Shown piece by piece: positions 42,477 through 51,764 of a DNA stretch of 64,000 nucleotides. How positions within the stretch are numbered: position 1 is the first letter of the stretch; each line of letters begins with the position of its first letter. This DNA comes from BOG-1184 sp049514575. Its GTDB lineage: Bacteria; Fibrobacterota; Chitinivibrionia; Chitinivibrionales; Chitinispirillaceae. The DNA lies in NCBI GenBank assembly GCA_049514575.1, contig JBEKUX010000008.1, forward strand, positions 10,743 to 74,742. The letters are read 5' to 3'. The position numbers and the translations under genes were made by a program. The notes under the pieces were generated by a model that did not search any database, was not told the origin of the DNA, and saw only the letters and a program-made list of their open reading frames with translations.

Positions 42477-43061
42477 ATGCAAAATCGGTTCATTGTATTG
42501 GCTGCTTTGTGCTTTCTCTCGTGCAGTAAGAACAGCAATAATCCCGCAGGCCCTTCGCCGATTAATGTCACCGGCACGGTCTGGAAGATCGTGGGGGCAA
42601 TGATGGAGCGTATAACCATTTCGCAGAAACCCAAAGACACCGTCGGTACCCTGTATGGCGATTCCGCGTCGATCGCCAACTTGGGAACGGACTTCGGTTA
42701 TTTTAATTTTTTGTCCTTTTTAACAGAAGACACATTGAAAATATATAGCAACATAATTCCCGACCATTATAAAGGAACCTATACTGCTCATGACTCAACG
42801 ATTTCCTCATCTATCCCGACGAGCGACACCACGGCACTGCATTTAGCATTCACCTTAGATCAAAATAATCAGCTTCTGCTGGATTATCCGGCCATAACTG
42901 TCTATTATTACTCACCGTCAATAGGCGTGGCGATGAGTCGAACCTTCAACAGCATCCAAGAACGAAACGCTTATATTGCCACGCTCGACACGTCGTTTCA
43001 TGCAGGTTCGCTGGATTCGATCGTATATTCGACAACCGAATATTACTATATCAAACAGTAG
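42477..43061 (+). CDS. Putative lipoprotein, unknown function
   Basis: 194 residues from ATG 42477 with GGGGAGG 6 bases upstream; a longer in-frame start lacks a ribosome site. Signal peptide with lipobox near AALCFLSC (Cys about residue 16), then NSNNPAGPSP spacer typical of FCB lipoproteins and a beta-rich domain. No family recognised. It is divergent from the nickel transporter and precedes fur. Confidence 0.68.
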   Translation: MQNRFIVLAALCFLSCSKNSNNPAGPSPINVTGTVWKIVGAMMERITISQKPKDTVGTLYGDSASIANLGTDFGYFNFLSFLTEDTLKIYSNIIPDHYKGTYTAHDSTISSSIPTSDTTALHLAFTLDQNNQLLLDYPAITVYYYSPSIGVAMSRTFNSIQERNAYIATLDTSFHAGSLDSIVYSTTEYYYIKQ

Positions 43062-43091
43062 CTCCTCGCGCCACCAAGCGATTCGTTTTCC

Positions 43092-43139
43092 TGGACATTT
43101 CCATTTTACTGATGTATATTGATAATGAAAATCATTTTC
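43092..43139 (+). promoter_or_regulatory. fur promoter with overlapping Fur box
   Basis: TGGACA (43092-43097), a 17-base spacer and TATATT (43115-43120) form a sigma-70 promoter; directly after it is GATAATGAAAATCATTTTC (43121-43139), matching the 19-bp Fur consensus at 17 positions. Placement downstream of the -10 box would let a bound repressor block transcription of the fur-NRAMP unit. Confidence 0.82.
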
Positions 43140-43157
43140 AATTAGCGGAAAATCCTC

Positions 43158-43610
43158 ATGAAAGAAGCAGACATCTTCCGGCTATTTCTTGCCGGAAAAA
43201 AACTCCGCCACAGCGAGCAGCGCGACTGGATACTCCATGCATTCTTACGCATCGAGAAACACCTGACCGTTGAAGAGTTATGGGCCGCGGTTAAGAAGAA
43301 ACATCCTTCCGTTGGATTTGCCACCGTCTACAGGACATTGAAACTGCTGTGCGAAAGCGGTCTGTGCTCAGAGATCCGGTTCGACGACGGAACGACCCGC
43401 TACGAGCACAACTACAATCACGAACATCACGACCATCTGATATGCACGGAATGCGGACGTTTTTTAGAGGTGGTGGACGACGGGATCGAACGGCTGCAGG
43501 AACGGCTCATGAAACGGCATGGGTTCCTGCCCCGGCACCACCGCATGAATTTGTACGGGGTATGCGATGCATGTAAAAAAAACTTAACAAAGAATAGAAG
43601 AGTTCAATGA
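43158..43610 (+). CDS. Fur-family metal-responsive repressor
   Basis: 150 residues. Winged-helix part SVGFATVYRTLKLL, metal-binding region YNHEHHDHLICTECG, and two zinc CxxC pairs (C96/C99, C136/C139). The promoter carries a near-consensus Fur box, so self-control is likely. Metal specificity (iron, zinc or manganese) cannot be read directly; its neighbours, NRAMP and Znu-like genes, leave Zur or Mur roles open. The stop overlaps the NRAMP start (ATGA). Confidence 0.92.
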   Translation: MKEADIFRLFLAGKKLRHSEQRDWILHAFLRIEKHLTVEELWAAVKKKHPSVGFATVYRTLKLLCESGLCSEIRFDDGTTRYEHNYNHEHHDHLICTECGRFLEVVDDGIERLQERLMKRHGFLPRHHRMNLYGVCDACKKNLTKNRRVQ

Positions 43611-44872
43611 AACTCCCTTCGTTTTCAAAAATCTTTTTCCATGACCGGCCGTTGCGGTCCGGCGCCTTCGATTTCATCAAATACATCGGGCCCGGCTTTC
43701 TCGTGACCATCGGCTTCATCGACCCGGGAAACTGGGCATCGGACCTGGCGGCCGGTTCGCAGTACGGGTACGCGCTGCTCTGGGTGGTAACGCTGTCGAC
43801 GGTCATGCTTATCGTTTTGCAGAACAATGCGGCGCGTCTCGGCATCGTGACGGGCGAATGTCTTGCCGAGTCCGCGAATACGCATCTGAGCCCGTGGGTT
43901 TCTCGGCCGCTGCTCGGCACGGCAGTTGTCGCCTCGGTGTCGACCGCCTTTGCAGAGGTGCTCGGTTCGGCGATCGCGCTCAACCTCCTGTTCGGTCTTG
44001 ACCTCAGAATCGGCTCCATACTGTCGGCAGCATTCGTGGGCTGGATGGTCTATTCCAATTCTTACCGTAAGATCGAGCGGTGGATCATCGGTTTTATCGC
44101 GCTCATCGGCCTGTCGTTTATCGTAGAACTCTGCATGGTGCATGTCCAGTGGACCGGCGCAGTACGCGGCTGGTTCGTGCCGCGTATTCCTTTGGGGTCG
44201 ATCCCGGTGATCATGAGCGTGCTGGGCGCGGTCGTCATGCCGCACAACATGTTCCTGCATTCCGAGATCATCCAGAGCCGCGAATGCAACCGCCTTGAAA
44301 AAAATGAACTGGCCTGCAATCTCAAGTACGGGTTTCTCGACACTTTGGTCGCCATGATTATCGGTTGGGCGGTCAACAGCGCAATCATCCTGCTTGCGGC
44401 AACGACTTTCTTTACGCATGCAATCCCGGTGACCGGCATCGAGCAGGCGCAGCGGCTGCTGCAGCCCCTGCTCGGACATTTTGCCGCAGCGGTGTTCGCG
44501 GTCGCGTTGCTGTGCGCCGGAATTTCCGCGTGCGTCACTGCCGGCATCGCCGGCGGCACCATTGTGGCCGGAATGACGGGCGAGTCGTACCACATCCGCG
44601 ACTGGCACACCGGGCTGGGTGTGGGGCTGACGCTTGTTCTTGCGGTGGTCGCCATCTTTTTTATCACCGATACGTTCAAGGCGCTTATCGTATCGCAGAT
44701 AGTACTGAGCGTGCAGCTGCCCTTCACGATTTTTACGCAGATATATCTGACGTCATCGAAAAAGGTGATGGGCGGCTATCGCAACAGTACTACCCAGAAG
44801 GCGCTCCTCTGGGCGATCGGCGGCACGGTGGTCGTGCTTAACGGGGCGTTGCTGTGGTCGATAGTACGTTAG
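43607..44872 (+). CDS. NRAMP-family divalent metal transporter
   Basis: 421 residues, about 11 membrane segments. The two metal-site motifs are DPGN (39-42) in TM1 and MPHN (211-214) in TM6. Members import Mn2+ or Fe2+ with protons (MntH-like). Four-base overlap with fur indicates cotranscription under the Fur box, which suggests repression when metal is plentiful. Confidence 0.93.
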   Translation: MKLPSFSKIFFHDRPLRSGAFDFIKYIGPGFLVTIGFIDPGNWASDLAAGSQYGYALLWVVTLSTVMLIVLQNNAARLGIVTGECLAESANTHLSPWVSRPLLGTAVVASVSTAFAEVLGSAIALNLLFGLDLRIGSILSAAFVGWMVYSNSYRKIERWIIGFIALIGLSFIVELCMVHVQWTGAVRGWFVPRIPLGSIPVIMSVLGAVVMPHNMFLHSEIIQSRECNRLEKNELACNLKYGFLDTLVAMIIGWAVNSAIILLAATTFFTHAIPVTGIEQAQRLLQPLLGHFAAAVFAVALLCAGISACVTAGIAGGTIVAGMTGESYHIRDWHTGLGVGLTLVLAVVAIFFITDTFKALIVSQIVLSVQLPFTIFTQIYLTSSKKVMGGYRNSTTQKALLWAIGGTVVVLNGALLWSIVR

Positions 44873-44918
44873 TCAATATGCGTAATTGCCTCAGGGAAAA
44901 GCTATATTTAGTATTGCA

Positions 44919-45227
44919 ATGATACACCGTCTGCCGCTATCCGTTCTTAGATTCAGCAAACGGATGAATATTTTATCCGTTGCCTGCGCCCTTTTCTTCA
45001 GTTGCTATCTCGGTTTTATATTACCGCTGCACCATCATGCGGACGGCGCAGAGCACGAAGAGTGCGTGATGTGCGCTGTACAGGGCCAGCCTGCGGATGT
45101 CGCAATAGTATTCTGTTTCATTATCATTGCTGTCGCTCTCACCAGCACGATTCCTTGTCAAGAGACTTCATTTTCCCGGATAAGCCTTCCTGTTTACCTG
45201 ACCCGCGGTCCGCCGGCCTCGGCATAA
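44919..45227 (+). CDS. Small membrane protein with HHH and CxxC motifs
   Basis: About 102 residues from ATG 44919 (ATG 44964 also possible; neither has a clear ribosome site). Membrane segment ILSVACALFFSCYLGFILPL, then LHHHADG...EECVMC, then a second membrane segment IVFCFIIIAVALT. This shape recalls small DUF2946-like proteins found near metal transporters. The histidines and cysteines would face the periplasm. Its place between NRAMP and a porin-like gene suggests a metal-linked role. Confidence 0.55.
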   Translation: MIHRLPLSVLRFSKRMNILSVACALFFSCYLGFILPLHHHADGAEHEECVMCAVQGQPADVAIVFCFIIIAVALTSTIPCQETSFSRISLPVYLTRGPPASA

Positions 45228-45318
45228 TACTTGCTTCCAGTTTTAAAACAAGCGGTCGGTAACGGTTTTCCGTTGCTTGACCGGAGTTGTTTTATCCACC
45301 ATACAAAGGGAGCGTACT

Positions 45319-46377
45319 ATGTCGCGATTTCTGCGGCGATATTTACTGTTTATTCTCTCAATTTCCTGGGCTGAGACCTTTGCCGGCGTCACCAACCCCA
45401 ACATTTCCGCTATCGGGCAGTTGTTCGGTACCTATACCGACGACAGCCAGTCTCCGGCGGCCCGGAAGGCCGCCCTTTCGTTAGGGGAGACCGAGCTGGT
45501 GTTGGACGATGCGCTCAACCCGTATTTCAACGGCATGTTCGTCCTGTCGATCGACGCCAATGGCGTCATGGATGTTGAGGAGGCATACGCGACCATGGTG
45601 CGCGGACTGCCGCTTAACCTCGCAATAAAGGCCGGGAAGTTCCGGCTCGATTTCGGCAAGCTCAATCAGGCGCATCCGCACGCCTATCCTTTTATCCGGA
45701 CGCCGCGGGTGCTTGATCCCGGCGCCGCAAAGCTCCTGCCCGGAGAAGAGAGTTTCGACGAACCGGCGGTCCAGGCCTCGACGCTTGTCCCCGTTACCGA
45801 CAACTGGAGCGTGACCCTGTCGGCCGACGCGCTCCAGGGGAGTTCGTTCCATCCGGACGACCCGGGGACGGCAATCGCCTGGCTTTCTCATCTGTCCAAC
45901 TCATTCATCATTGACCCCGCGTCAATCGATATCGGCCTGTCGGCCACCGACGGGACGAACGATGTGGCCCGCCGCTCGCACACCGCGGTTTTCGGCGTTG
46001 ACGCAAAGGCGAAAATGGCGTTGTCGCCGCTCTTGGCCATAACGGTTGCCGGAGAGGGTATTTACAAAGCGGCCGACCTGCCCGATTCCTCGGGCGCGGT
46101 CCGTCGCGATGACCGATACGGGTTCTACGGGTACGCCAATGCGCAGTACCGCACGCGGTACAACGGTGGGGTACTGTACGAACGTTACCAGAACCCGGCG
46201 GACATGACAAAATCCGACTGGGCGATAAAGCCGTTCATCGGTTTTGCCGTTCTCGAAGAGAGTACGCTCGTGCGGCTCTCGTACGAACGATTTACGCCAG
46301 CGGCAGGGAGGGCGGACAACACGGTCGAGGTCCAGCTGCTGTTCAGCATGGGGCCGCACAAAGCGCACCAGTTTTGA
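45319..46377 (+). CDS. Putative outer-membrane porin-like protein in metal cluster
   Basis: 352 residues from ATG 45319 after AAGGGAG. A signal peptide (FLRRYLLFILSISWAETFAG) precedes strand-rich sequence with GKFRLDFGKLNQAHPHAYPF, seen in zinc-regulated outer membrane proteins, and a C-terminus ending EVQLLFSMGPHKAHQF that closes on Phe. Placed directly before the ZnuA-like gene, it may admit zinc or another metal complex; that role is inferred from position. Confidence 0.7.
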   Translation: MSRFLRRYLLFILSISWAETFAGVTNPNISAIGQLFGTYTDDSQSPAARKAALSLGETELVLDDALNPYFNGMFVLSIDANGVMDVEEAYATMVRGLPLNLAIKAGKFRLDFGKLNQAHPHAYPFIRTPRVLDPGAAKLLPGEESFDEPAVQASTLVPVTDNWSVTLSADALQGSSFHPDDPGTAIAWLSHLSNSFIIDPASIDIGLSATDGTNDVARRSHTAVFGVDAKAKMALSPLLAITVAGEGIYKAADLPDSSGAVRRDDRYGFYGYANAQYRTRYNGGVLYERYQNPADMTKSDWAIKPFIGFAVLEESTLVRLSYERFTPAAGRADNTVEVQLLFSMGPHKAHQF

Positions 46378-46468
46378 CCATGATTCGCATGATTCAGAGG
46401 ATTAAAGGATTGTTGTAATGGAAAGAAAAAGGTTCTGCATGATACATAAATATAACAAGGGAGAAACC

Positions 46469-47371
46469 ATGTTGTTGACAAAAGCGCAAACTATTCCGGT
46501 CATGACAGCAGTTGTTTTACTGTTTTTAATTTTTACGGCGTTCCCGGCGGTCCGCATCGTGGCTGCGCTGCCGGACCTCGGGTCCATTGCCGCATACATC
46601 GGCGGCGACAGAGTGGAGGTGTCGTCGATCGCAAAGGCCAACTCCAATCCCCATTCCGTTGAGGTTTTCCCGTCGTACATGGCCAAGGTCTCTCGCGCCG
46701 CCCTGTATTTGAAGTGCGGACTGGGCCTCGACCAGTGGTCCGACGCGATCATCGACGGATCGCGGAACGGATCAATCGTGGTGGTCGATTGCTCGAACAA
46801 CGTGGCAGTGCTGGAAAAACCGGTGCACGTGGACGCGTCCATGGGCGACGTTCATCCGTTCGGCAACCCGCACTACTGGCTCGACCCGAGGAACGGCATT
46901 ATCGCAGCGCAGAACATCGCTGAGGCTTTGAAAAAGGCCGATCCTTCGAACAGCGCACAATACGAAAGCAATTTTTCCAGCTTCAAGACCGAGTGTGAAA
47001 GCAGGTACAGCGGCTGGAAGGAGAAAATGAGGCCATTGTCTGGCGGGAAACTCATCAGCTACCACTCGTCATGGGTCTATTTTGCGGCGGCGTTCGACTG
47101 CGCCATAGTGGAGCACGTGGAACCGTTTCCCGGCATCCCGCCGACCGGGAACCACCTTGCCCGTCTGGTGGAAGTCATCAAAAAGGAACATGTCCCGCTC
47201 ATACTGCAGGAACCCTATTTTCCGGACGACGCACCCCGTTTCTTGAGCCGGCAAACCGGCGTGAGAGTGTTCAAGGTCGCGCCGTCGTGCGCTGATGTCA
47301 AGCCCGGTTCGTACCTGGACCACTTCGACGATATTGTCAGTCAACTGATTACCGCAGAAGGGGGCAGATAA
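46469..47371 (+). CDS. Zinc/manganese ABC transporter substrate-binding protein (ZnuA-like)
   Basis: 300 residues from ATG 46469 (AAGGGAG upstream). Signal peptide, then cluster A-I ligands in order: NSNPHSVEV, GNPHYWLDPR, YHSSWVYFA and LQEPYFPDD. There is no His-rich loop as in typical ZnuA, so manganese or another metal is possible. It delivers metal to the ZnuB-like permease whose gene starts two bases after its stop. Confidence 0.9.
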   Translation: MLLTKAQTIPVMTAVVLLFLIFTAFPAVRIVAALPDLGSIAAYIGGDRVEVSSIAKANSNPHSVEVFPSYMAKVSRAALYLKCGLGLDQWSDAIIDGSRNGSIVVVDCSNNVAVLEKPVHVDASMGDVHPFGNPHYWLDPRNGIIAAQNIAEALKKADPSNSAQYESNFSSFKTECESRYSGWKEKMRPLSGGKLISYHSSWVYFAAAFDCAIVEHVEPFPGIPPTGNHLARLVEVIKKEHVPLILQEPYFPDDAPRFLSRQTGVRVFKVAPSCADVKPGSYLDHFDDIVSQLITAEGGR

Positions 47372-47373
47372 CC

Positions 47374-48249
47374 ATGATGCTCTTCCATTATCCGTTCATG
47401 CTTCCGGCGCTCGTCATCTGCCTGATCCTTGCCGGCATACACACCTATTTCGGGTACCATATCGTGCAGCGGGGGGTCATTTTCGTCGACCTTTCGCTGT
47501 CGCAGATCGCGGCGCTCGGCGCGAGCGTGGCGCTGATCCTCGGCTGGGGTGACGATGCCCCGCTCAAGGCGTTCTGCGTGAGCCTCGGTTTCACCTTCGG
47601 CGGTGCGGTGCTCTTCGCTTTTCTGCGGCGGAGCCAGAAGGTCGTGCCCATGGAAGCTCTCATCGGCATCGCCTATGCCGGGGCGATTGCTCTTTCACTG
47701 TTAGTGCTCGAAAAATCGGCAACCGGCACCGAGCACATCAAGGAGATGCTGGTCGGGACCATCCTCACGGTTTCCTGGCACGATGTCGCGGTGCTCGGAT
47801 CGATCGTGGTCGCAGTCGGAATTGTCCACCTGTTGTCTTACAAGCGGTTGTTCCTGATTTCAGAGGACCCGGAATCCGCGGACCGCCAGCATTACCGGCT
47901 CTGGTGGTGGGACATTGTTTTCTATACCACCTTCGGTATCGTGGTGACGTCGTCGGTCAAGGTGGCGGGCGTGCTGCTGATTTTTTCTCTTTTGACCATA
48001 CCGGCGGTAACGGCCATTGTCTGCACGGCTGGCACGGTTCGGCGGGTGGTGTTCGGATGGCTGTTCGGGATCTTCGGCTGCGTTGCCGGCCTCGAAGCGT
48101 CGCTGCGGTTCGACTGCGCGGCAGGCCCCTCCATCATTACAACGCTTCTTGTGTTGTTAATTTTATCGGCAATAGTTGCAACTTTGGTTAAAAAACGACA
48201 TCCGAGGATAGAACAAACCACTTCGCGAGAACCATCTGCACTTTCATGA
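47374..48249 (+). CDS. Metal ABC transporter permease (ZnuB-like)
   Basis: 291 residues with about 8-9 membrane segments of the ABC-3 family: QRGVIFVDLSLSQIAALGAS and VTSSVKVAGVLLIFSLLTIP are typical. It would form the channel for metal bound by the preceding gene's product. No ATP-binding (ZnuC) gene lies next to it; the ATPase must come from elsewhere. Confidence 0.92.
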   Translation: MMLFHYPFMLPALVICLILAGIHTYFGYHIVQRGVIFVDLSLSQIAALGASVALILGWGDDAPLKAFCVSLGFTFGGAVLFAFLRRSQKVVPMEALIGIAYAGAIALSLLVLEKSATGTEHIKEMLVGTILTVSWHDVAVLGSIVVAVGIVHLLSYKRLFLISEDPESADRQHYRLWWWDIVFYTTFGIVVTSSVKVAGVLLIFSLLTIPAVTAIVCTAGTVRRVVFGWLFGIFGCVAGLEASLRFDCAAGPSIITTLLVLLILSAIVATLVKKRHPRIEQTTSREPSALS

Positions 48250-48308
48250 GGTCAGCACGTTGCATCGTCATGCTGCATTCATGTCTTCGGTAGTCTAGGG
48301 GGCCCGCT

Positions 48309-48608
48309 TCAAAGGCCCAGTGCCTTCAGATATTCCTGTTCCGGCTGCGTCCCTACAATAGTTTTTTCCGGGCGCCCGTTCCGGAAAACTATAGTGGTCG
48401 GCAATTTTGTAACGCCGTAATGGATTGCTGTACGCATATTATCATCGACATTCAAGGTATATACCCGCGCTTTTTCGCCGATCCGGTCCAGGACTGATTT
48501 TTCATTTCTGCACGGCATACACCACGGCGCCCAGAAGTCGACCAGAACCGGGACTTTAGATTTCAAAACGTCTTTTTTAAATTTCGTATCGCATGTCTGA
48601 TTTGCCAT
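48309..48608 (-). CDS. Thioredoxin-fold protein
   Basis: 99 residues from ATG 48608 (GGGGG before it). Active site WCMPC (C30, C33) and cis-proline loop KLPTTIVF. WCMPC replaces the standard WCGPC, which should shift its redox potential. It aligns without gaps at the N-terminus with the other thioredoxin at 52546, so they look like paralogues. Cytosolic; partner unknown. Confidence 0.9.
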   Translation of the reverse strand: MANQTCDTKFKKDVLKSKVPVLVDFWAPWCMPCRNEKSVLDRIGEKARVYTLNVDDNMRTAIHYGVTKLPTTIVFRNGRPEKTIVGTQPEQEYLKALGL

Positions 48609-48918
48609 AAAGCCCCCTTGAATTTGATGCTTCATTATTCTAAAGAGAAAGTAACGCAATAACCGTGCCAGATTGAGTGCAAAAAATATCGAAGAAAACC
48701 GGTGTTTCAATACAGCGGGTATATTGTCCAGACAGTATAGTGGGAAAATTTCCGATTTTGGGAAACGCATTACAACATAACTGCAAAACCTCCTGACCAG
48801 AAAAAATTGAAGTCCGGCATAACGGTAAACATTGCATGTACGTTTGACGATTGGACATTTATTAGATTACTGTAAGTCTGCAACCAACCCATCCACTTTT
48901 CATCCAAGGAGCGGCCCT
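48609..48918. other. 310-base divergent intergenic region
   Basis: Lies between the divergent thioredoxin and DUF898 genes. No gene, repeat or convincing promoter was recognised apart from AAGGAG before the ATG at 48919. Confidence 0.5.
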
Positions 48919-49923
48919 ATGAGCAGCGAGCCGGTTAAAGATGCAGGGTATGCCGAGACAGGTAAAGCGAAAAGCTTCAAGATATCGTTCCACGGAGAGG
49001 GGTTTGCATTTTTCAAACTGAAGCTCGTGCAGGCGTTCCTTACGATCATCACCCTGGGGATTTACTGGGCCTGGGCGCGGGCGGCAACGCGTAAATACAT
49101 TTACAGCAATATGGAATTCGCGGGCAGCCGTTTCGCCTTTCATGGTACCGGCAAAGAGATTTTTATCGGCATGCTTAAAGCGCTCGGTATCTTCGGTGTT
49201 TTCATCATTATGTTTTTCCTCGCAGGTATTTTTAAAAATCGGGTGGCGTCAGTAGTGCTGGTTCTGAGTGCGTACGCAGGAATATTCCTTCTTATCCCGC
49301 TTGTCCTTTACGGCAGCATGCGTTACCGTTTTTCACGTACCTCGTGGCGCGGTATCAGGTTCAGGTATAACGGGACACTCAAAGAACTCTATATGCTTTT
49401 TCTCAAGGCAGTGCCGCTGTTTATTATTACTCTGGGACTGTATACGGTATTTTTCCAGGTCAAGCTGCGGAAACTTCTTTTAGGCAATATCAGCTTCGGC
49501 AACGTACGCCTGCAGTTTACCGGTAAGGGGGGCGACCTTTTCGAGATAGTAGTCAAAGGCGTGATACTCTCTATCGTGACCCTTGGGATTTACAGCTTCT
49601 GGTTCACGGCAAACCGCTTCAACTTTCTCTGGGGGAATATCGAGGTAGACCAGGAAGGGAAAAAGTCGTCCTTTTATGCGACCATGACGGCAGGCAAATA
49701 CTTCAAATTTTCAATTATTTCGATCGGCCTTACCATTGTAACACTCGGTCTCGGCCTGCCCTGGGTCCTGATGCGCGGAATGCGGCTTGTTGCCGAAAAT
49801 ATCGAAGTAGCCGGGGATTTTGACCCTGATGCCCTGGTCCAGGGAGCCGTTGACAAAATCGGAGCCTCCGGTGAAGAGCTGGGTTCCCTGCTGGATGTCG
49901 ATGCCGGGATAATGTTCGGTTGA
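48919..49923 (+). CDS. DUF898 (YjgN-like) integral membrane protein
   Basis: 334 residues from ATG 48919, 9 bases after AAGGAG. Three imperfect repeats of a module resembling FHGEGFAFFKLKLVQAFLTI, each followed by LGIYWAW / LGLYTVFF / LGIYSFWF, mark DUF898; about six to eight membrane segments. Function unknown. The stop is three bases before the M48 peptidase gene. Confidence 0.88.
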   Translation: MSSEPVKDAGYAETGKAKSFKISFHGEGFAFFKLKLVQAFLTIITLGIYWAWARAATRKYIYSNMEFAGSRFAFHGTGKEIFIGMLKALGIFGVFIIMFFLAGIFKNRVASVVLVLSAYAGIFLLIPLVLYGSMRYRFSRTSWRGIRFRYNGTLKELYMLFLKAVPLFIITLGLYTVFFQVKLRKLLLGNISFGNVRLQFTGKGGDLFEIVVKGVILSIVTLGIYSFWFTANRFNFLWGNIEVDQEGKKSSFYATMTAGKYFKFSIISIGLTIVTLGLGLPWVLMRGMRLVAENIEVAGDFDPDALVQGAVDKIGASGEELGSLLDVDAGIMFG

Positions 49924-49926
49924 TCC

Positions 49927-51099
49927 ATGAACGGAACTTCGGAACGGTCCGGTATCGGCCCGCATACTGCTGTGCCGGGCATCTATTTCGACGGCGTCAC
50001 CTCGAAACCGTGGAAGGTACAGGTCTTGCTTGACTGGTCCGAGCTGAAGTTGAAATTCGAAGAACGGTTTACCCTCGGCCGCGAACTCGTCATAGCAATC
50101 GCGGATATCAAGCTGGTGGAAGCACTGTCCAAAGAGCGTTTTCTGCTTCATTTAAAAAACAGCGGAAACGCGACGCTTGAGATCAATGATCCGGAATTAC
50201 TACGGAAAATAGATGTGCAGGCTGTTTCGCCGCGGATTCCGGGACGCCTTGATATCTGGGCACGGAACATAGGGTGGGGCCGCCTGACATTCGTAGCGCT
50301 GCTCCTGGTCGCGTCTGTCGCTGGTCTTTACCTGTGGGCACTGCCAACCGTATCGCTGTTTGTCGCCGCGCACCTCCCCGCATCGGTTGAGAAAAAGATA
50401 GGATTCTTGCTTATAGAGAAAATACTTGATAAGGAGAATGTTGACACGGCCGGAACAGAAACTCTCCGTGCATTCTGCCGCGAGCTTGATTTTGCAGGTA
50501 CATTTCCCCTCGAACCGGTCCTGGTGAAGAAAAAGGTCGCAAACGCTTTTGCCGTTCCCGGCGGGTACGTGGTCGTTTACGACTCGATCATCGCCCTTAT
50601 GAGCGGGTATGAAACCCTGGCCGCGCTCCTCGCCCATGAGTACGCGCATGTCGAGCTGCACCATACCATAAAAATGATGGCACGCAGCGTTGCTTCCTAC
50701 GCGTTTGTTTCAGTCCTGTTCGGTGATTTTTCCGGTCTTTCGGCCGTGCTTATCGGCAATGCAAACAAGCTTCAGAATCTTCGTTATCAGCGCGGCATGG
50801 AAAAGGAGGCGGACCTCAAGGGAGCAGACCTGCTCATGTCGCGCGGCATAGACCCGAACGGCATGGTGAGGCTTCTGGAGCAGCTGCAATCCCAGGGCGG
50901 TCTTCCCAAGGCTTTTACCTGGGCATCAACGCACCCTGACATGGAAGATCGCATTGCCACGGCCAAAAGACATATTGCAAAAGCGAAATGGACAACAAGG
51001 GAAAACGATTCGCTTAAAGCGTTGTGGACAAAGCTGGAGAAAAAACAACGAAAGGCGTTTCCGGATGAAGGCGGAGGCGCACCGAAGGACTCGTTTTAA
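49927..51099 (+). CDS. M48-family zinc metallopeptidase, membrane-anchored
   Basis: 390 residues. A membrane segment at about 119-142 separates an N-terminal cytosolic PH-like part from the peptidase: HEYAH (237-241) with third ligand E292 (EKEAD). Homologues act in envelope quality control. The three-base gap to DUF898 and repeated association of these two families suggest they work together at the inner membrane. Confidence 0.9.
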   Translation: MNGTSERSGIGPHTAVPGIYFDGVTSKPWKVQVLLDWSELKLKFEERFTLGRELVIAIADIKLVEALSKERFLLHLKNSGNATLEINDPELLRKIDVQAVSPRIPGRLDIWARNIGWGRLTFVALLLVASVAGLYLWALPTVSLFVAAHLPASVEKKIGFLLIEKILDKENVDTAGTETLRAFCRELDFAGTFPLEPVLVKKKVANAFAVPGGYVVVYDSIIALMSGYETLAALLAHEYAHVELHHTIKMMARSVASYAFVSVLFGDFSGLSAVLIGNANKLQNLRYQRGMEKEADLKGADLLMSRGIDPNGMVRLLEQLQSQGGLPKAFTWASTHPDMEDRIATAKRHIAKAKWTTRENDSLKALWTKLEKKQRKAFPDEGGGAPKDSF

Positions 51100-51154
51100 A
51101 CGGCATCTGTTATATACAATAGCTACTTATAACACATAAGAAAGGAAGGATTTT

Positions 51155-51592
51155 ATGTATCCTGTTCAGAAAATGTCCGGCATTGACCCGGCGAAAAAAG
51201 CGTTTTCGCTGATCGATGAGTTCAAGGCGTTCGCTTTCAAGGGCAACGTCATCGATATGGCGGTCGGCGTCATAATCGGCGCGGCGTTCGGCAAGATCAT
51301 CGACTCGCTTGTCAAACACATCATCATGCCGACAATAGGCCTGCTTATGCCCGGCAACCAGGGATATCTCGGCTGGAAAATCGCCGTCGGTGCAAAAGAG
51401 GTACCCTATGGTCTCTTCATCGGAGAGGTGGTCAATTTTTTGATTATCGCGGCGGTGCTGTTTGTTTTCATCGTCAAGTTTCTTGGATGGATAATGAAGT
51501 CGAAGCAGCAGGAGGTTGCTGTGCTCCCTGCGCTTACGAAAGACCAGCAACTGCTTTCTGAAATCAGGGATCTGTTGAAGGATAAGAATTAA
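51155..51592 (+). CDS. mscL: Large-conductance mechanosensitive channel
   Basis: 145 residues. First membrane helix FKGNVIDMAVGVIIGAAFGK is the MscL gate signature; second helix near 83-105 and a C-terminal cytoplasmic helix. It opens under membrane tension to release solutes in osmotic downshock. Preceded by AAGGAAGG. Confidence 0.96.
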   Translation: MYPVQKMSGIDPAKKAFSLIDEFKAFAFKGNVIDMAVGVIIGAAFGKIIDSLVKHIIMPTIGLLMPGNQGYLGWKIAVGAKEVPYGLFIGEVVNFLIIAAVLFVFIVKFLGWIMKSKQQEVAVLPALTKDQQLLSEIRDLLKDKN

Positions 51593-51764
51593 GTGATGGC
51601 CGGCATGCGTCCTCTCAATCTCCATAAAGGCCTTACCTGCCGAAAACAATACCTGCCAGAAATAATACAATCATTTCTTTACAGGTCTTTAGACAATTGT
51701 TTCCTTGCAGGCCTTTAGGTCTGGATAATTGCATTATTCGTAGAACGGCCGTAGGGTGGATTTT

